Source: Seohaeicola saemankumensis
GTDB lineage: Bacteria; Pseudomonadota; Alphaproteobacteria; Rhodobacterales; Rhodobacteraceae
Reading direction: 5' to 3'
Length of the DNA: 64,000 nt
Assembly (NCBI RefSeq): GCF_021021435.1
Contig: NZ_JAINWI010000003.1
Coordinates: 62,001-126,000 of the forward strand
Shown here: positions 1-7,903 of the stretch, piece after piece
Position numbering within the stretch: position 1 is the stretch's first letter
Layout: each line of letters begins with the position of its first letter
Notes under the pieces: model-generated
Told to the model about the DNA's origin: nothing
The model's input: the letters and a program-made list of their open reading frames with translations, nothing else
The model's database searches: none
Program-made: the position numbers and the translations under genes

Positions 1-992
1 TGACCGGCTTAGAAAACCCTTATGCAGAGCTGCCACGAAGAATCTGAACGGCATCATTCGGTGCATACAGGTGAGGCTGGCGGGGATACTGCCGACAGAG
101 GTTTTTCGTGCATCATGGGCCAGGTGCTGGTCCGGTCGGACATCTGCTTTGAGCCTTTTTTGACAAAAAGCCGCCCCGTTGCATCCAACATGACCAGACC
201 AACCTTCTTTCTGCGACTGTCCCATACCTGCTTGTGGGAACGTAGGTCCGCGATCGTCTGTGTCGCTGCAAAATTAACTTTCATTGTGCATGGGATGCCA
301 AGGTCATTCTTGAAAGATACCAGATATCCGAATTGACCAGATTCCAGCCCTAATTCAGCCGCCCTCATCAGGGATAGTCACAACGCCCAACAGAAAAGGA
401 AGGTGGTGTTCGAAAAAGTGATCCGGGCGACGAAGCGCTCTTTGACGAGTGCGCGCGTGTGCATCTCAAGCCTGGGAGGAAGCTTTCGCGGCGGGCAAAC
501 GGGATCGGGTTTCGCAGCCGGTCGTTCACGACAAATTATCATTTCGCGCCGCTTAGAATTCAAGGCAAAGGGAAACCATATCATTCGCGGAACTGGCTCA
601 AACGGGCGATCCCCGAACGCAATTTGCATCACCCAATGGGAAACCCCAAAAACCACGCGTAGAATTTAACGCGACAATGATACCTCCGACCTTCGACGCC
701 TGGCGAAAGCGGCCGGAGTAACTTTGATTTAGCTGCCTTGTGAGTCTTACGACTGCGCCTTGGATCCTGCACAACAATCCAGCAGTTCCGGAAAAGAGAA
801 CGCATTCAAAGACATATGGCAGATAATCTGCCATATGTTCAGCCGACAGTGGAAGTCTGCGTCTGAACGCCGGTGCGACATCAATCTGCCCGCGTCATGG
901 TGTTCGCGCGTGCGGTGAGAGGCAGCTCTGTCCGCACAGCCCAAAAACACGGTTTGCAGACAGAACCTTTTCTTTTGAATACACCGCCTTTT
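1..992. other. Region without a confident gene
   Basis: Nearly 1 kb with lower GC than the rest of the window. Short open frames exist on both strands. The longest are about 100 codons, at 22-336 on the plus strand and 54-368 on the minus strand, and they overlap each other. Neither has a convincing Shine-Dalgarno sequence, the local codon use or a family I recognise. A plus-strand frame at about 459-662 rich in Arg, Lys and His is also unsupported. The region may be decayed sequence or regulatory DNA. The only clear structure is the palindrome at 812-838. Confidence 0.5.
812..838. promoter_or_regulatory. 27-nt perfect palindrome, possible operator
   Basis: The arm ACATATGGCAGA is followed by the 3-nt centre TAA and the exact reverse complement of the arm, giving 12 base pairs. 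No T-run follows on either strand, so it is not a classical terminator. The size and symmetry fit a dimeric repressor site or a cruciform-forming repeat. It lies 155 nt beyond the stop of the minus-strand b561/YceI gene and no gene start sits next to it, so its target is unknown. Confidence 0.5.
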
Positions 993-2240
993 TCAGTTTG
1001 CGCTGGCCACGCGTTGCGCGGTGAGGGCGACAGCAATGCCGACCTCGAAGGCGAGGGTTCCAGCCTCATCAACACTGGCTCCGATCCTGAAATCGCGGCG
1101 ATCCAGCGTCATCTCGCCCGTCATATCGGCCTGATTGCCGTTCAACTCTAGCGCAAAGGGCAGACGCACAGGCACGGCATTACCCTTGATGCTGAGGGTT
1201 CCGTCCGCAACAAAGCCATCACCGTCGCGCAGGATATCCGCCTCGAACACAGCGCGAGGATGTTTGGCCTCGTCGAAGAAATCGGCCCCCATCGCTTGCC
1301 CTGTCACCGACCCGAGGCTGAGAGAGCCGATGGTGACCTCGACTCGCACCGAACCGTTACGGTCCTGCGCGGGATCGTCGACAAAGCTGATCTGCGCGGT
1401 CCAGTCACTGAACTTTCCCGCGACATCGCTGCCCATCTGACGGATCGTCAGTGCCAGCGTGCCATTCTCGACCTGCCAGTCACCGGCGGCGGCGGTCTGC
1501 TGCGCGGCGCTCTCGCTGTTGGCAGGCAAGCTGATCAGCGCAGGCGCGGCACCCGCGCCCAGAATGCCCAGCCAGATGATTCCAGCGGCCACCAGTGGCA
1601 GGGCATGACCTGGTTGCGCGGGGCTTGGGGTGGTTGTGGCTTTGGCCAGCGGCAACATGCGGCGCAGGGTGTCATCCTTGTCGATCAGGTGGTGTTTCAA
1701 CGCGCCTGCGACATGCAACAGGATCGAGATGATCAGCACACGTGAGGCCAGAAAATGCACCGTGGACGCCGCATCCGCGACAACAGCGCTTTGTGGCACA
1801 AAGAAAAGTGTTTGGCCCAGTGGCCACCAGATCGGGGCGAAACCGCTTGTTGCAGCATGATGCACCCAGCCCGACAGCGGCGTGATCAGCATTGCCCCGT
1901 AGAGCAGCCAATGGACCGTTCCCGCCAAATTCGCCTCGGTGCGGCGTGCGCCGTTCAGCAGGCCGGGGCTTGGCTGGCTGATGGCCCAGATGATCCGCCC
2001 CAGCGCGGTGGCGAAGGCGGCAATGCCGATTGTCTTGTGCAGCGAGAACAGAAGCGTGGTCAGACCGATAAGATCGGTCTCGCCAGCCTCGATCCGGTGG
2101 GCAAGGTTTGTGGCGATCAATCCCAGCGGGATCGCGGAAAGGATCAGAAGGGCGGTCAGCCAGTGAAAGGTTTTTGTGACGCTGCCATATTCAATGGCAC
2201 TGTTCCGGCGTGGCATGGGGCGGTCCTTTGATACGGTCAT
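993..2240 (-). CDS. Cytochrome b561 domain fused to YceI domain
   Basis: 415 aa. Residues about 18-195 form a four-helix cytochrome b561-type membrane domain with candidate haem-ligand histidines H26 (TFHWL), H68 (SLHKT), H110 (TVHWL) and H176 (LLHVAG). A further helix follows at about 213-240. From about 252 to the end lies a YceI lipocalin-like domain, which in this family binds polyisoprenoid or quinone-like lipids and would face the periplasm. The fusion suggests electron transfer between membrane haem and a quinone carried by the YceI part; that is inference. The start at 2240 follows GGAAAAAG. An upstream extension to 2468 would overlap fabD on the other strand and has no family similarity. 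Confidence 0.85.
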   Translation of the reverse strand: MTVSKDRPMPRRNSAIEYGSVTKTFHWLTALLILSAIPLGLIATNLAHRIEAGETDLIGLTTLLFSLHKTIGIAAFATALGRIIWAISQPSPGLLNGARRTEANLAGTVHWLLYGAMLITPLSGWVHHAATSGFAPIWWPLGQTLFFVPQSAVVADAASTVHFLASRVLIISILLHVAGALKHHLIDKDDTLRRMLPLAKATTTPSPAQPGHALPLVAAGIIWLGILGAGAAPALISLPANSESAAQQTAAAGDWQVENGTLALTIRQMGSDVAGKFSDWTAQISFVDDPAQDRNGSVRVEVTIGSLSLGSVTGQAMGADFFDEAKHPRAVFEADILRDGDGFVADGTLSIKGNAVPVRLPFALELNGNQADMTGEMTLDRRDFRIGASVDEAGTLAFEVGIAVALTAQRVASAN

Positions 2241-2418
2241 CTTTTTCCAGAAATAGCCCCGCCGCGTGTCAGGGCCAATCCGGGTTGGGCGCACATCCAA
2301 CGTGCAGCACTGCGCGCACAGGCGTTGCGAAGATGTGGCGGGCGCGGTATTCCGACCGGATCGGATGACAAGATCGCATGGGGCAGTCTCCCTGATGCGG
2401 CACTTACGGGAGGATGCG

Positions 2419-3357
2419 ATGAGCAGGGCATATGTATTTCCGGGGCAGGGGGCGCAGACAATCGGCATGGGCCGTGATCTGGCGCAGGCCTATCCAGAAG
2501 CCAAGGCGGTGTTCGACGAGGTCGATGACGCTTTGGGCGAGAAACTCTCGGCCCTGATCTGGGAGGGCGAGCAAGACGCGCTGACCCTGACGCAGAACGC
2601 GCAACCCGCGCTGATGGCGACATCCATCGCCGCAATGCGCGCGCTTGAGGCCGAGGGTGTCAAAGTGACCGATGCGGCCTTTGTAGCGGGCCATTCGCTG
2701 GGGGAATATTCCGCACTTGCTGCCGCGCGCGCGCTGAGCGTGGCGGATGCGGCACGGCTATTGCGGATACGCGGCCGCGCCATGCAGGACGCTGTGCCGG
2801 TCGGTGTTGGCGCGATGGCGGCCCTTCTGGGGCTGGATTTCGCCGCAGCGCAAGATGTGGCAATCGAGGCGGCGCAGGGGCAGGTCTGTCAGGCTGCCAA
2901 TGACAATGATCCGGGGCAGGTTGTTGTCTCGGGCCATAAGGCGGCGGTGGAGCGCGCGGTCGAGATCGCGAAATCCAAAGGGGCGAAGCGGGCGGTGATC
3001 CTGCCGGTCAGCGCGCCTTTCCATTGCGCCCTGATGCAACCCGCCGCCGAGGTGATGCGCGCCGCATTGACCGAGGTCGCCATCAACGCACCTGTCGTGC
3101 CGCTTGTCGCCAATGTGCGCGCCGAGGCAGTGACAGACCCCGATCTGATCCGTGCCCTGCTGGTGGAACAGGTCACTGGATCGGTGCGCTGGCGCGAAAG
3201 CGTGCTGTGGATGGCGGATGCCGGTGTGACCGAATGTTGGGAAGTGGGCGCTGGCAAGGCGCTGGCAGGCATGATCCGCCGGATCGTGCGTGAACTTGAA
3301 TGCCGCGCGATTGGCACCTCGGATGATGTGACCGCTGCGCTGGCCGCCGCGAATTAG
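2419..3357 (+). CDS. fabD: Malonyl-CoA:ACP transacylase FabD
   Basis: 312 aa, normal for FabD. It moves malonyl from CoA to acyl carrier protein, supplying the extender for fatty-acid synthesis in the cytoplasm. The N-terminal FPGQGAQ motif, the nucleophile S93 in GHSLGEYS and the catalytic H202 in APFHCALM are all present. The start at 2419 is preceded by GGGAGGA; an in-frame extension to 2266 lacks similarity. fabG follows 15 nt later and acpP, fabF and mltG lie beyond, the usual alphaproteobacterial fatty-acid gene group. Confidence 0.97.
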   Translation: MSRAYVFPGQGAQTIGMGRDLAQAYPEAKAVFDEVDDALGEKLSALIWEGEQDALTLTQNAQPALMATSIAAMRALEAEGVKVTDAAFVAGHSLGEYSALAAARALSVADAARLLRIRGRAMQDAVPVGVGAMAALLGLDFAAAQDVAIEAAQGQVCQAANDNDPGQVVVSGHKAAVERAVEIAKSKGAKRAVILPVSAPFHCALMQPAAEVMRAALTEVAINAPVVPLVANVRAEAVTDPDLIRALLVEQVTGSVRWRESVLWMADAGVTECWEVGAGKALAGMIRRIVRELECRAIGTSDDVTAALAAAN

Positions 3358-3372
3358 GACAAAGGAACCAAA

Positions 3373-4110
3373 ATGTTTGATTTGACAGGAAAATGCGCAC
3401 TGATCACGGGTGCTTCGGGCGGAATCGGCGGTGAGATCGCCAAGGTCCTGCACGGAGCGGGCGCAACCGTCGCGCTGTCCGGCACGCGGGTCGAGCCGCT
3501 GGAGGCGCTGGCGACGGAACTGGGCGGGCGCTGCCATGTCCTGCCCTGCAACCTGAGCGATCCTCAAGCCGTCGAGTCCCTGCCGAAACAGGCGGTCGAG
3601 GCGATGGGCGCGGTCGATATTCTGGTCAATAACGCAGGGATTACCCGCGATCAGATTTTCATGCGGATGTCGGATGACGAATGGCAAAGCGTGCTGGACG
3701 TGAACCTGACCGCCACGATGCGTCTGTGCCGTGGCGTCATGCGTCCGATGATGAAGGCGCGTTGGGGGCGGATCATCAATATCTCGTCCATCGTGGGGGC
3801 CACAGGCAATCCCGGACAGGCGAATTATGCTGCCTCGAAGGCGGGTCTGGTCGGGATGACCAAATCCATCGCCTATGAGGTGGCAAGCCGCGGGATCACC
3901 GCCAATGCGGTGGCGCCGGGCTTTATCGCGACGGCGATGACCGACAAGCTGACGGATGACCAGAAGGCTGCGATCAATACGAAAATTCCCGCTGCCCGCA
4001 TGGGCGCGCCCGAGGAAATCGCGGCGGCTGTTCTCTATCTTGCCAGCCCAGAGGCGGGTTATGTCACGGGCACCACGCTGCATGTGAATGGCGGCATGGC
4101 GATGATCTGA
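3373..4110 (+). CDS. fabG: 3-oxoacyl-ACP reductase FabG
   Basis: 245 aa short-chain dehydrogenase/reductase that reduces 3-oxoacyl-ACP with NADPH in fatty-acid elongation. It shows the nucleotide-binding motif TGASGGIG at residues 12-19, NNAG near 86-89, N111, a serine in NISS (S138/S139), Y152 and K156 of the YxxxK motif, and the PG motif after it. It is 15 nt behind fabD with AAAGGAACC as ribosome-binding site, so the two are probably cotranscribed. Gene order and length make FabG far more likely than another SDR. Confidence 0.96.
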   Translation: MFDLTGKCALITGASGGIGGEIAKVLHGAGATVALSGTRVEPLEALATELGGRCHVLPCNLSDPQAVESLPKQAVEAMGAVDILVNNAGITRDQIFMRMSDDEWQSVLDVNLTATMRLCRGVMRPMMKARWGRIINISSIVGATGNPGQANYAASKAGLVGMTKSIAYEVASRGITANAVAPGFIATAMTDKLTDDQKAAINTKIPAARMGAPEEIAAAVLYLASPEAGYVTGTTLHVNGGMAMI

Positions 4111-4134
4111 AACGGCCTTGGCAGGCCGTTCTTG
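4111..4134 (+). terminator. Hairpin after fabG
   Basis: Directly after the fabG stop codon AACGGCCT pairs perfectly with AGGCCGTT around a TGGC loop, and a short TTCTT follows. The T-run is weak, so this may be a partial terminator or an mRNA 3' end. It separates fabDG from acpP. Confidence 0.5.
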
Positions 4135-4232
4135 TGACAAGGTTGCAAGATCGCAGGCTTAACCGGTTTTTCGGCGTTGCGGGGAAATACTTCGGGCGCG
4201 CTGATCCCGGGGAAGGGGCCGCGTGAAAGCGT

Positions 4233-4260
4233 TTGCCAATGGCGCGCCATGTGCTATAGG
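4233..4260 (+). promoter_or_regulatory. Probable acpP promoter
   Basis: TTGCCA and TATAGG are separated by 16 nt. The spacer contains the perfect palindrome ATGGCGCGCCAT (4239-4250), which could be a regulator site but could also be chance in GC-rich DNA. The rest of the 306-nt gap between fabG and acpP holds only the hairpin at 4111 and an untranslated leader; I see no other gene in it. Confidence 0.5.
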
Positions 4261-4416
4261 CCACGCAGATTTGCTGGGGGCACCTTTATGACTGCCCTTG
4301 GACGTCCTGCCTTGCGGGATGACGAGCCGCCCGATACACAGGGCATCACGAAGTGCCGAGCCTAAGGGCAAGGGCAGAAAATGGGCAAATCGCCCGAACG
4401 GTATGAGGACTTGGAC

Positions 4417-4650
4417 ATGAGCGATATCGCAGACCGCGTGAAGAAGATCGTGGTAGAACACCTGGGTGTGGATGAGGACAAGGTTGTCGAGAACGCCTCG
4501 TTCATCGACGATCTGGGTGCCGACAGCCTGGACACGGTCGAACTGGTGATGGCGTTCGAAGAAGAATTCGGCATCGAAATTCCTGATGATGCAGCGGAAA
4601 CGATCCAGTCGTTCGGCGATGCAGTGAAATTCATCACTGAAGCCTCCTGA
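4417..4650 (+). CDS. acpP: Acyl carrier protein
   Basis: 77 aa, acidic. The phosphopantetheine serine is S37 in GADSLD, and helix 2 follows with the typical [17 protein letters not shown]. It carries growing fatty-acyl chains for FabD, FabF and FabG. An open frame begins at 4381, but the family starts at [10 protein letters not shown] and GAGGA stands 7 nt before 4417, so this start is preferred. It is set apart by its own promoter and terminator, as expected for a very highly expressed gene. Confidence 0.97.
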   Translation: MSDIADRVKKIVVEHLGVDEDKVVENASFIDDLGADSLDTVELVMAFEEEFGIEIPDDAAETIQSFGDAVKFITEAS

Positions 4651-4677
4651 GGTTTCAGTTTTCTACGATATGGAATG

Positions 4678-4705
4678 ACCCCTGCTGTAATGGCGGGGGT
4701 TTTTT
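4678..4705 (+). terminator. Intrinsic terminator of acpP
   Basis: ACCCCTGC pairs with GCGGGGGT (one G-U pair) around a 7-nt loop and is followed by a run of six T. It lies 28 nt after the acpP stop codon, a textbook Rho-independent terminator. Confidence 0.85.
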
Positions 4706-4844
4706 CGATTCTGGTGGCACGCCTTGGACTGCGCCCGTCACGGGCCGCGATCCGCGCAGGGCGTGCCGTGTGCTGTCCCCGCTCTTGCCCATCGGGGGGC
4801 AGGCGCGCTATGAGCACGAAAGAACATGAGGGAAGGGTAACGTC

Positions 4845-6104
4845 ATGCGTCGAGTGGTTGTCACGGGGTTGGGATTGGTCACGCCTTTGGCCTGCGGGGT
4901 CGAGGAAACCTGGACACGCCTGCTGGCGGGGGAATCGGGCGCAGGTCCGATCACGCGGTTCGACCCTTCGAATGTGCTGACGAACTATGCCTGTCAGGTG
5001 CCTCTGGGTGACGGTACGGAGGGGACATTCAACTCTGACGACTGGATGGAACCCAAAGAGCGCCGCAAGGTCGACGATTTCATTCTTTACGGCATGGCCG
5101 CGGCGACGCAGGCCGTGCAGGATGCGGGCTGGATGCCCGAAGCCGAGGAAGATCGCCTGCGGACAGGTGTGATGCTGGGGTCCGGCATAGGCGGTTTGCA
5201 GTCGATCGAGGCGACGACGCTTCTGATCAAGGAAAAAGGCCCGCGCCGCGTATCGCCTTTCTTCATTCCGGGTGCGCTGATCAACCTAATCTCGGGTCAA
5301 GTCAGCATCCGCTACGGCTTCAAAGGGCCTAACCATTCGGTGGTCACGGCCTGTTCGACCGGAGCCCATGCCATCGGCGATGCGGCACGGTTGATCCAAT
5401 GGGGCGATGCCGATGTGATGGTCGCCGGCGGGGCCGAGGCCGCCATTTGCGAGATCGGGATAGCCGGTTTCAACGCCTGCAAGGCGCTGAGCACCAAGCG
5501 CGCGGACGATCCCAAAGCTGCCAGCCGTCCCTATGATGCGGACCGCGACGGCTTTGTCATGGGCGAGGGCGCAGGCGTTGTCGTTTTAGAAGAATACGAA
5601 CATGCCATGGCCCGCGGTGCGAAAATCTATGCCGAGGTGCTGGGCTATGGACTGTCGGGCGACGCCTATCACATCACTGCCCCATCCGAGGATGGCGACG
5701 GTGGTTACCGGTCGATGAAAGCGGCGCTGGATCGTGCAGGGCTGCAAGCTTCGGATGTGGATTACATCAACGCCCACGGCACCAGCACGATGGCCGATGT
5801 CATCGAGCTGGCTGCGGTCGAGCGTTTGTTGGGCGATCACGCGCCGAATGTCACAATGTCCTCGACCAAATCCGCAACAGGGCACCTTCTTGGGGCGGCC
5901 GGTGCGATCGAGGCGATCTTCTCGATCCTTGCGATTCGCGATCAGGTAGCGCCCCCGACGATCAATCTGGACAATCCGGCGGTGGAAACACCGATTGATC
6001 TGGCCCCCAATGCCAAACGGGAGCGCAAGATCGACGTGGCGCTATCCAACTCCTTTGGGTTTGGTGGCACAAATGCCAGCGTGTTGTTCGGAAAGGCGCG
6101 CTGA
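4845..6104 (+). CDS. fabF: Beta-ketoacyl-ACP synthase II FabF
   Basis: 419 aa condensing enzyme that extends acyl-ACP by two carbons. The catalytic triad is visible: C170 in VTACSTGA, H311 in YINAHGTST and H347 in ATGHLLGAAG. A late SNSFGFGGTN motif is also present. The ribosome-binding site GGGAAGGG lies 7 nt before the start. Its stop codon overlaps the mltG start by one base, so FabF and MltG are translationally coupled. FabF rather than FabB is inferred from the acpP-fabF-mltG order. Confidence 0.96.
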   Translation: MRRVVVTGLGLVTPLACGVEETWTRLLAGESGAGPITRFDPSNVLTNYACQVPLGDGTEGTFNSDDWMEPKERRKVDDFILYGMAAATQAVQDAGWMPEAEEDRLRTGVMLGSGIGGLQSIEATTLLIKEKGPRRVSPFFIPGALINLISGQVSIRYGFKGPNHSVVTACSTGAHAIGDAARLIQWGDADVMVAGGAEAAICEIGIAGFNACKALSTKRADDPKAASRPYDADRDGFVMGEGAGVVVLEEYEHAMARGAKIYAEVLGYGLSGDAYHITAPSEDGDGGYRSMKAALDRAGLQASDVDYINAHGTSTMADVIELAAVERLLGDHAPNVTMSSTKSATGHLLGAAGAIEAIFSILAIRDQVAPPTINLDNPAVETPIDLAPNAKRERKIDVALSNSFGFGGTNASVLFGKAR

Positions 6105-7282
6105 TGTGGCGCCACATTGCCTCGAACGCGGTGACCTTCCTGGTGGTGCTCGGCTTCCTGCTGGGCGGTGTGATCCTTTGGGGGCAGCGCGAATATGCGG
6201 CTGCCGGCCCGCTGGATCAGGCGATCTGTTTGCAGGTCGAACGGGGGTCATCCATGGCCCGCGTCAGTCGCACACTCGAAGATGAGGGCGCGATCACCAA
6301 CGGGCGGATTTTCCGGCTTGGCGTGGATTACACCGATAAGGCCTCATTGCTGAAAGCGGGCAGTTTCCTGATTCCGCCCGGCACATCCATGTCGGAAATC
6401 GCGGATATCATCACGCGCGGCGGCCCAAGCACCTGTGGTACCGAGGTCGTCTACCGGATCGGCGTGAACAGCGCCTCGCTTGTGGTGCGCGATCTGGACC
6501 CTGCCACGACACGCTATGTCGAGCGGGTCAGCTTTGATCCGGCGAGCGAGGACGCCCCTGCAGATTACGCAACCCTGCGCGAGCGGTCCGACACCCGCTT
6601 CCGTGTGGCACTGGCCGAAGGGGTCACAAGCTGGCAGGTTGTCGACGCGCTGTCGCGTCTGGACATCATGTCGGGCGAGGTGGCCGAAGTGCCCGCCGAG
6701 GGCAGCCTTGCGCCTGATAGCTATGAGGTGGCACCAGGGGCTGACCGGACCGAACTACTGGCGCGTATGGCCTCGGCGCAGGCCGAGATTCTGGCTACTG
6801 CATGGGCTGATCGCGTTGAAGGCTTGCCATTGGCATCGCCCGAAGAGGCATTGATCCTGGCCTCTATCATCGAGAAGGAAACCGGTGTTGCAGATGAACG
6901 GCGTCAGGTCGCTTCGGTCTTTGTGAACCGGCTTAACCGTGGCATGAGGTTGCAAACCGACCCGACCGTAATTTATGGCGTCACCCGCGGCCAAGGCGTG
7001 CTCGGGCGCGGCCTGCGCCAGAGCGAATTGCGTGGTGACACACCGTGGAACACCTATGTGATCGAGGGCCTTCCCCCGACACCGATTGCCAATCCGGGTC
7101 GCGCCAGTATCGAGGCGGCACTTGATCCTGACGATACACCCTTCGTCTTCTTCGTGGCAGACGGCTCAGGGGGACATGCCTTTGCCGAGACATTGGAAGA
7201 GCATAACCGCAATGTCGCAGTCTGGCGCAGGATCGAAGCCGAGCGCGAGGCGGCAGGGCAAGAGGAAGAACAGGCGGATTGA
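6104..7282 (+). CDS. mltG: Endolytic murein transglycosylase MltG
   Basis: 392 aa. One N-terminal transmembrane helix (about residues 9-27) anchors a periplasmic YceG-like domain. The catalytic glutamate is E257 in ASIIEKET, followed by FVNRLNRGMRLQTDPTVIYG, the family signature. MltG cleaves nascent peptidoglycan strands and so sets glycan chain length. The last about 15 residues are Glu-rich. It is the last gene of the fatty-acid group before the GTA region; no clear terminator follows it until 7463. Confidence 0.95.
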   Translation: MWRHIASNAVTFLVVLGFLLGGVILWGQREYAAAGPLDQAICLQVERGSSMARVSRTLEDEGAITNGRIFRLGVDYTDKASLLKAGSFLIPPGTSMSEIADIITRGGPSTCGTEVVYRIGVNSASLVVRDLDPATTRYVERVSFDPASEDAPADYATLRERSDTRFRVALAEGVTSWQVVDALSRLDIMSGEVAEVPAEGSLAPDSYEVAPGADRTELLARMASAQAEILATAWADRVEGLPLASPEEALILASIIEKETGVADERRQVASVFVNRLNRGMRLQTDPTVIYGVTRGQGVLGRGLRQSELRGDTPWNTYVIEGLPPTPIANPGRASIEAALDPDDTPFVFFVADGSGGHAFAETLEEHNRNVAVWRRIEAEREAAGQEEEQAD

Positions 7283-7406
7283 GAACGGGATTGCGCCTAC
7301 TTGGGGCTGTCGCGGTTTCGTAGTGTGTCTGTTTGCGGCATAAGGGTTTTGTTAGAATTTTCTTAATGAAACCGGACGGTTGTCAGTTTCTGGATGTCCA
7401 GTAATC

Positions 7407-7435
7407 TTGACATTGCGCGCGATCTAACGTATAGG
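7407..7435 (+). promoter_or_regulatory. Sigma-70-type promoter before GTA cluster
   Basis: TTGACA at 7407-7412, a 17-nt spacer and TATAGG at 7430-7435 form one of the best promoter matches in the window. Transcription should begin near 7442, about 100 nt before GTA g1, and would meet the terminator-like hairpin at 7463-7494 almost at once. RcGTA transcription is known to depend on the regulator GafA; I did not identify a GafA site. Confidence 0.6.
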
Positions 7436-7462
7436 TTGTGCAAGATGGAAGACATTAACCAG

Positions 7463-7494
7463 CGGCGTCGGGACTTTCCCGGACGCCGTTTTTT
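7463..7494 (+). terminator. Terminator-like hairpin in GTA leader
   Basis: CGGCGTC (7463-7469) pairs with GACGCCG (7482-7488); an inner GGG/CCC pairing closes a short loop, and six T follow at 7489-7494. It lies between the promoter at 7407-7435 and g1. It could end transcripts from mltG, but its position just after a promoter also fits attenuation of the GTA operon or a leader RNA of about 50 nt. Confidence 0.7.
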
Positions 7495-7540
7495 CATGTC
7501 CCGAGGACGGGGTTCCCCAGCACGAGGCAGAGCGAGCACC

Positions 7541-7903
7541 ATGTCAGATATATTCCCGAATGCGGAACCGGAAGAGGCGCCGCCGGACCGGGCCGCCGCG
7601 CTGCAGAACACGATCGGAATCGTGGACCTGCAACTGAGGATCATGAAATCTGAACTCATCGAAATCCAGATCCGGCTGGCCGAGGGCGATCAGGGCGCAA
7701 TCCGCGAGGGCGCGCGTCTTTTGTCCGACATCCGTTACTGGCTGAAACAAGCCCATGACGTGGAGACCGAAATTGAAACATATCGCAAGGCAAATGAAGG
7801 CATCGCCCATGACTATGCCATTGATTTCGACGCCGCCCGATCTCAGGTCAGGTGCCGACTGGATCGCCTGCGCGACTGCCGAGGTCCAACGGTCGTTTCT
7901 TGA
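7541..7903 (+). CDS. GTA small terminase-like protein, g1
   Basis: 120 aa. It sits first in the GTA cluster, immediately before the large terminase, where RcGTA has g1, described as the small terminase subunit of the headful packaging motor. The middle part (about residues 30-100) is predicted helical and charged, compatible with an oligomeric DNA-binding ring. The start at 7541 (MSDIFPNAEP) is chosen by family length; upstream in-frame Met codons at 7394 and 7496 overlap the promoter or terminator. The 3' end overlaps the terminase gene by about 95 nt. Confidence 0.75.
   Translation: MSDIFPNAEPEEAPPDRAAALQNTIGIVDLQLRIMKSELIEIQIRLAEGDQGAIREGARLLSDIRYWLKQAHDVETEIETYRKANEGIAHDYAIDFDAARSQVRCRLDRLRDCRGPTVVS

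Noticed and set aside
54-368. 104-codon minus-strand frame near the window start
   Set aside because: No ribosome-binding site, atypical codon use and overlap with an equally long plus-strand frame; could be a relic, but not supportable.
2758-4140. 460-codon minus-strand frame opposite fabD/fabG
   Set aside because: It is antisense to two clear genes, rich in His/Arg and has no recognisable motif; high-GC DNA often leaves such frames open.
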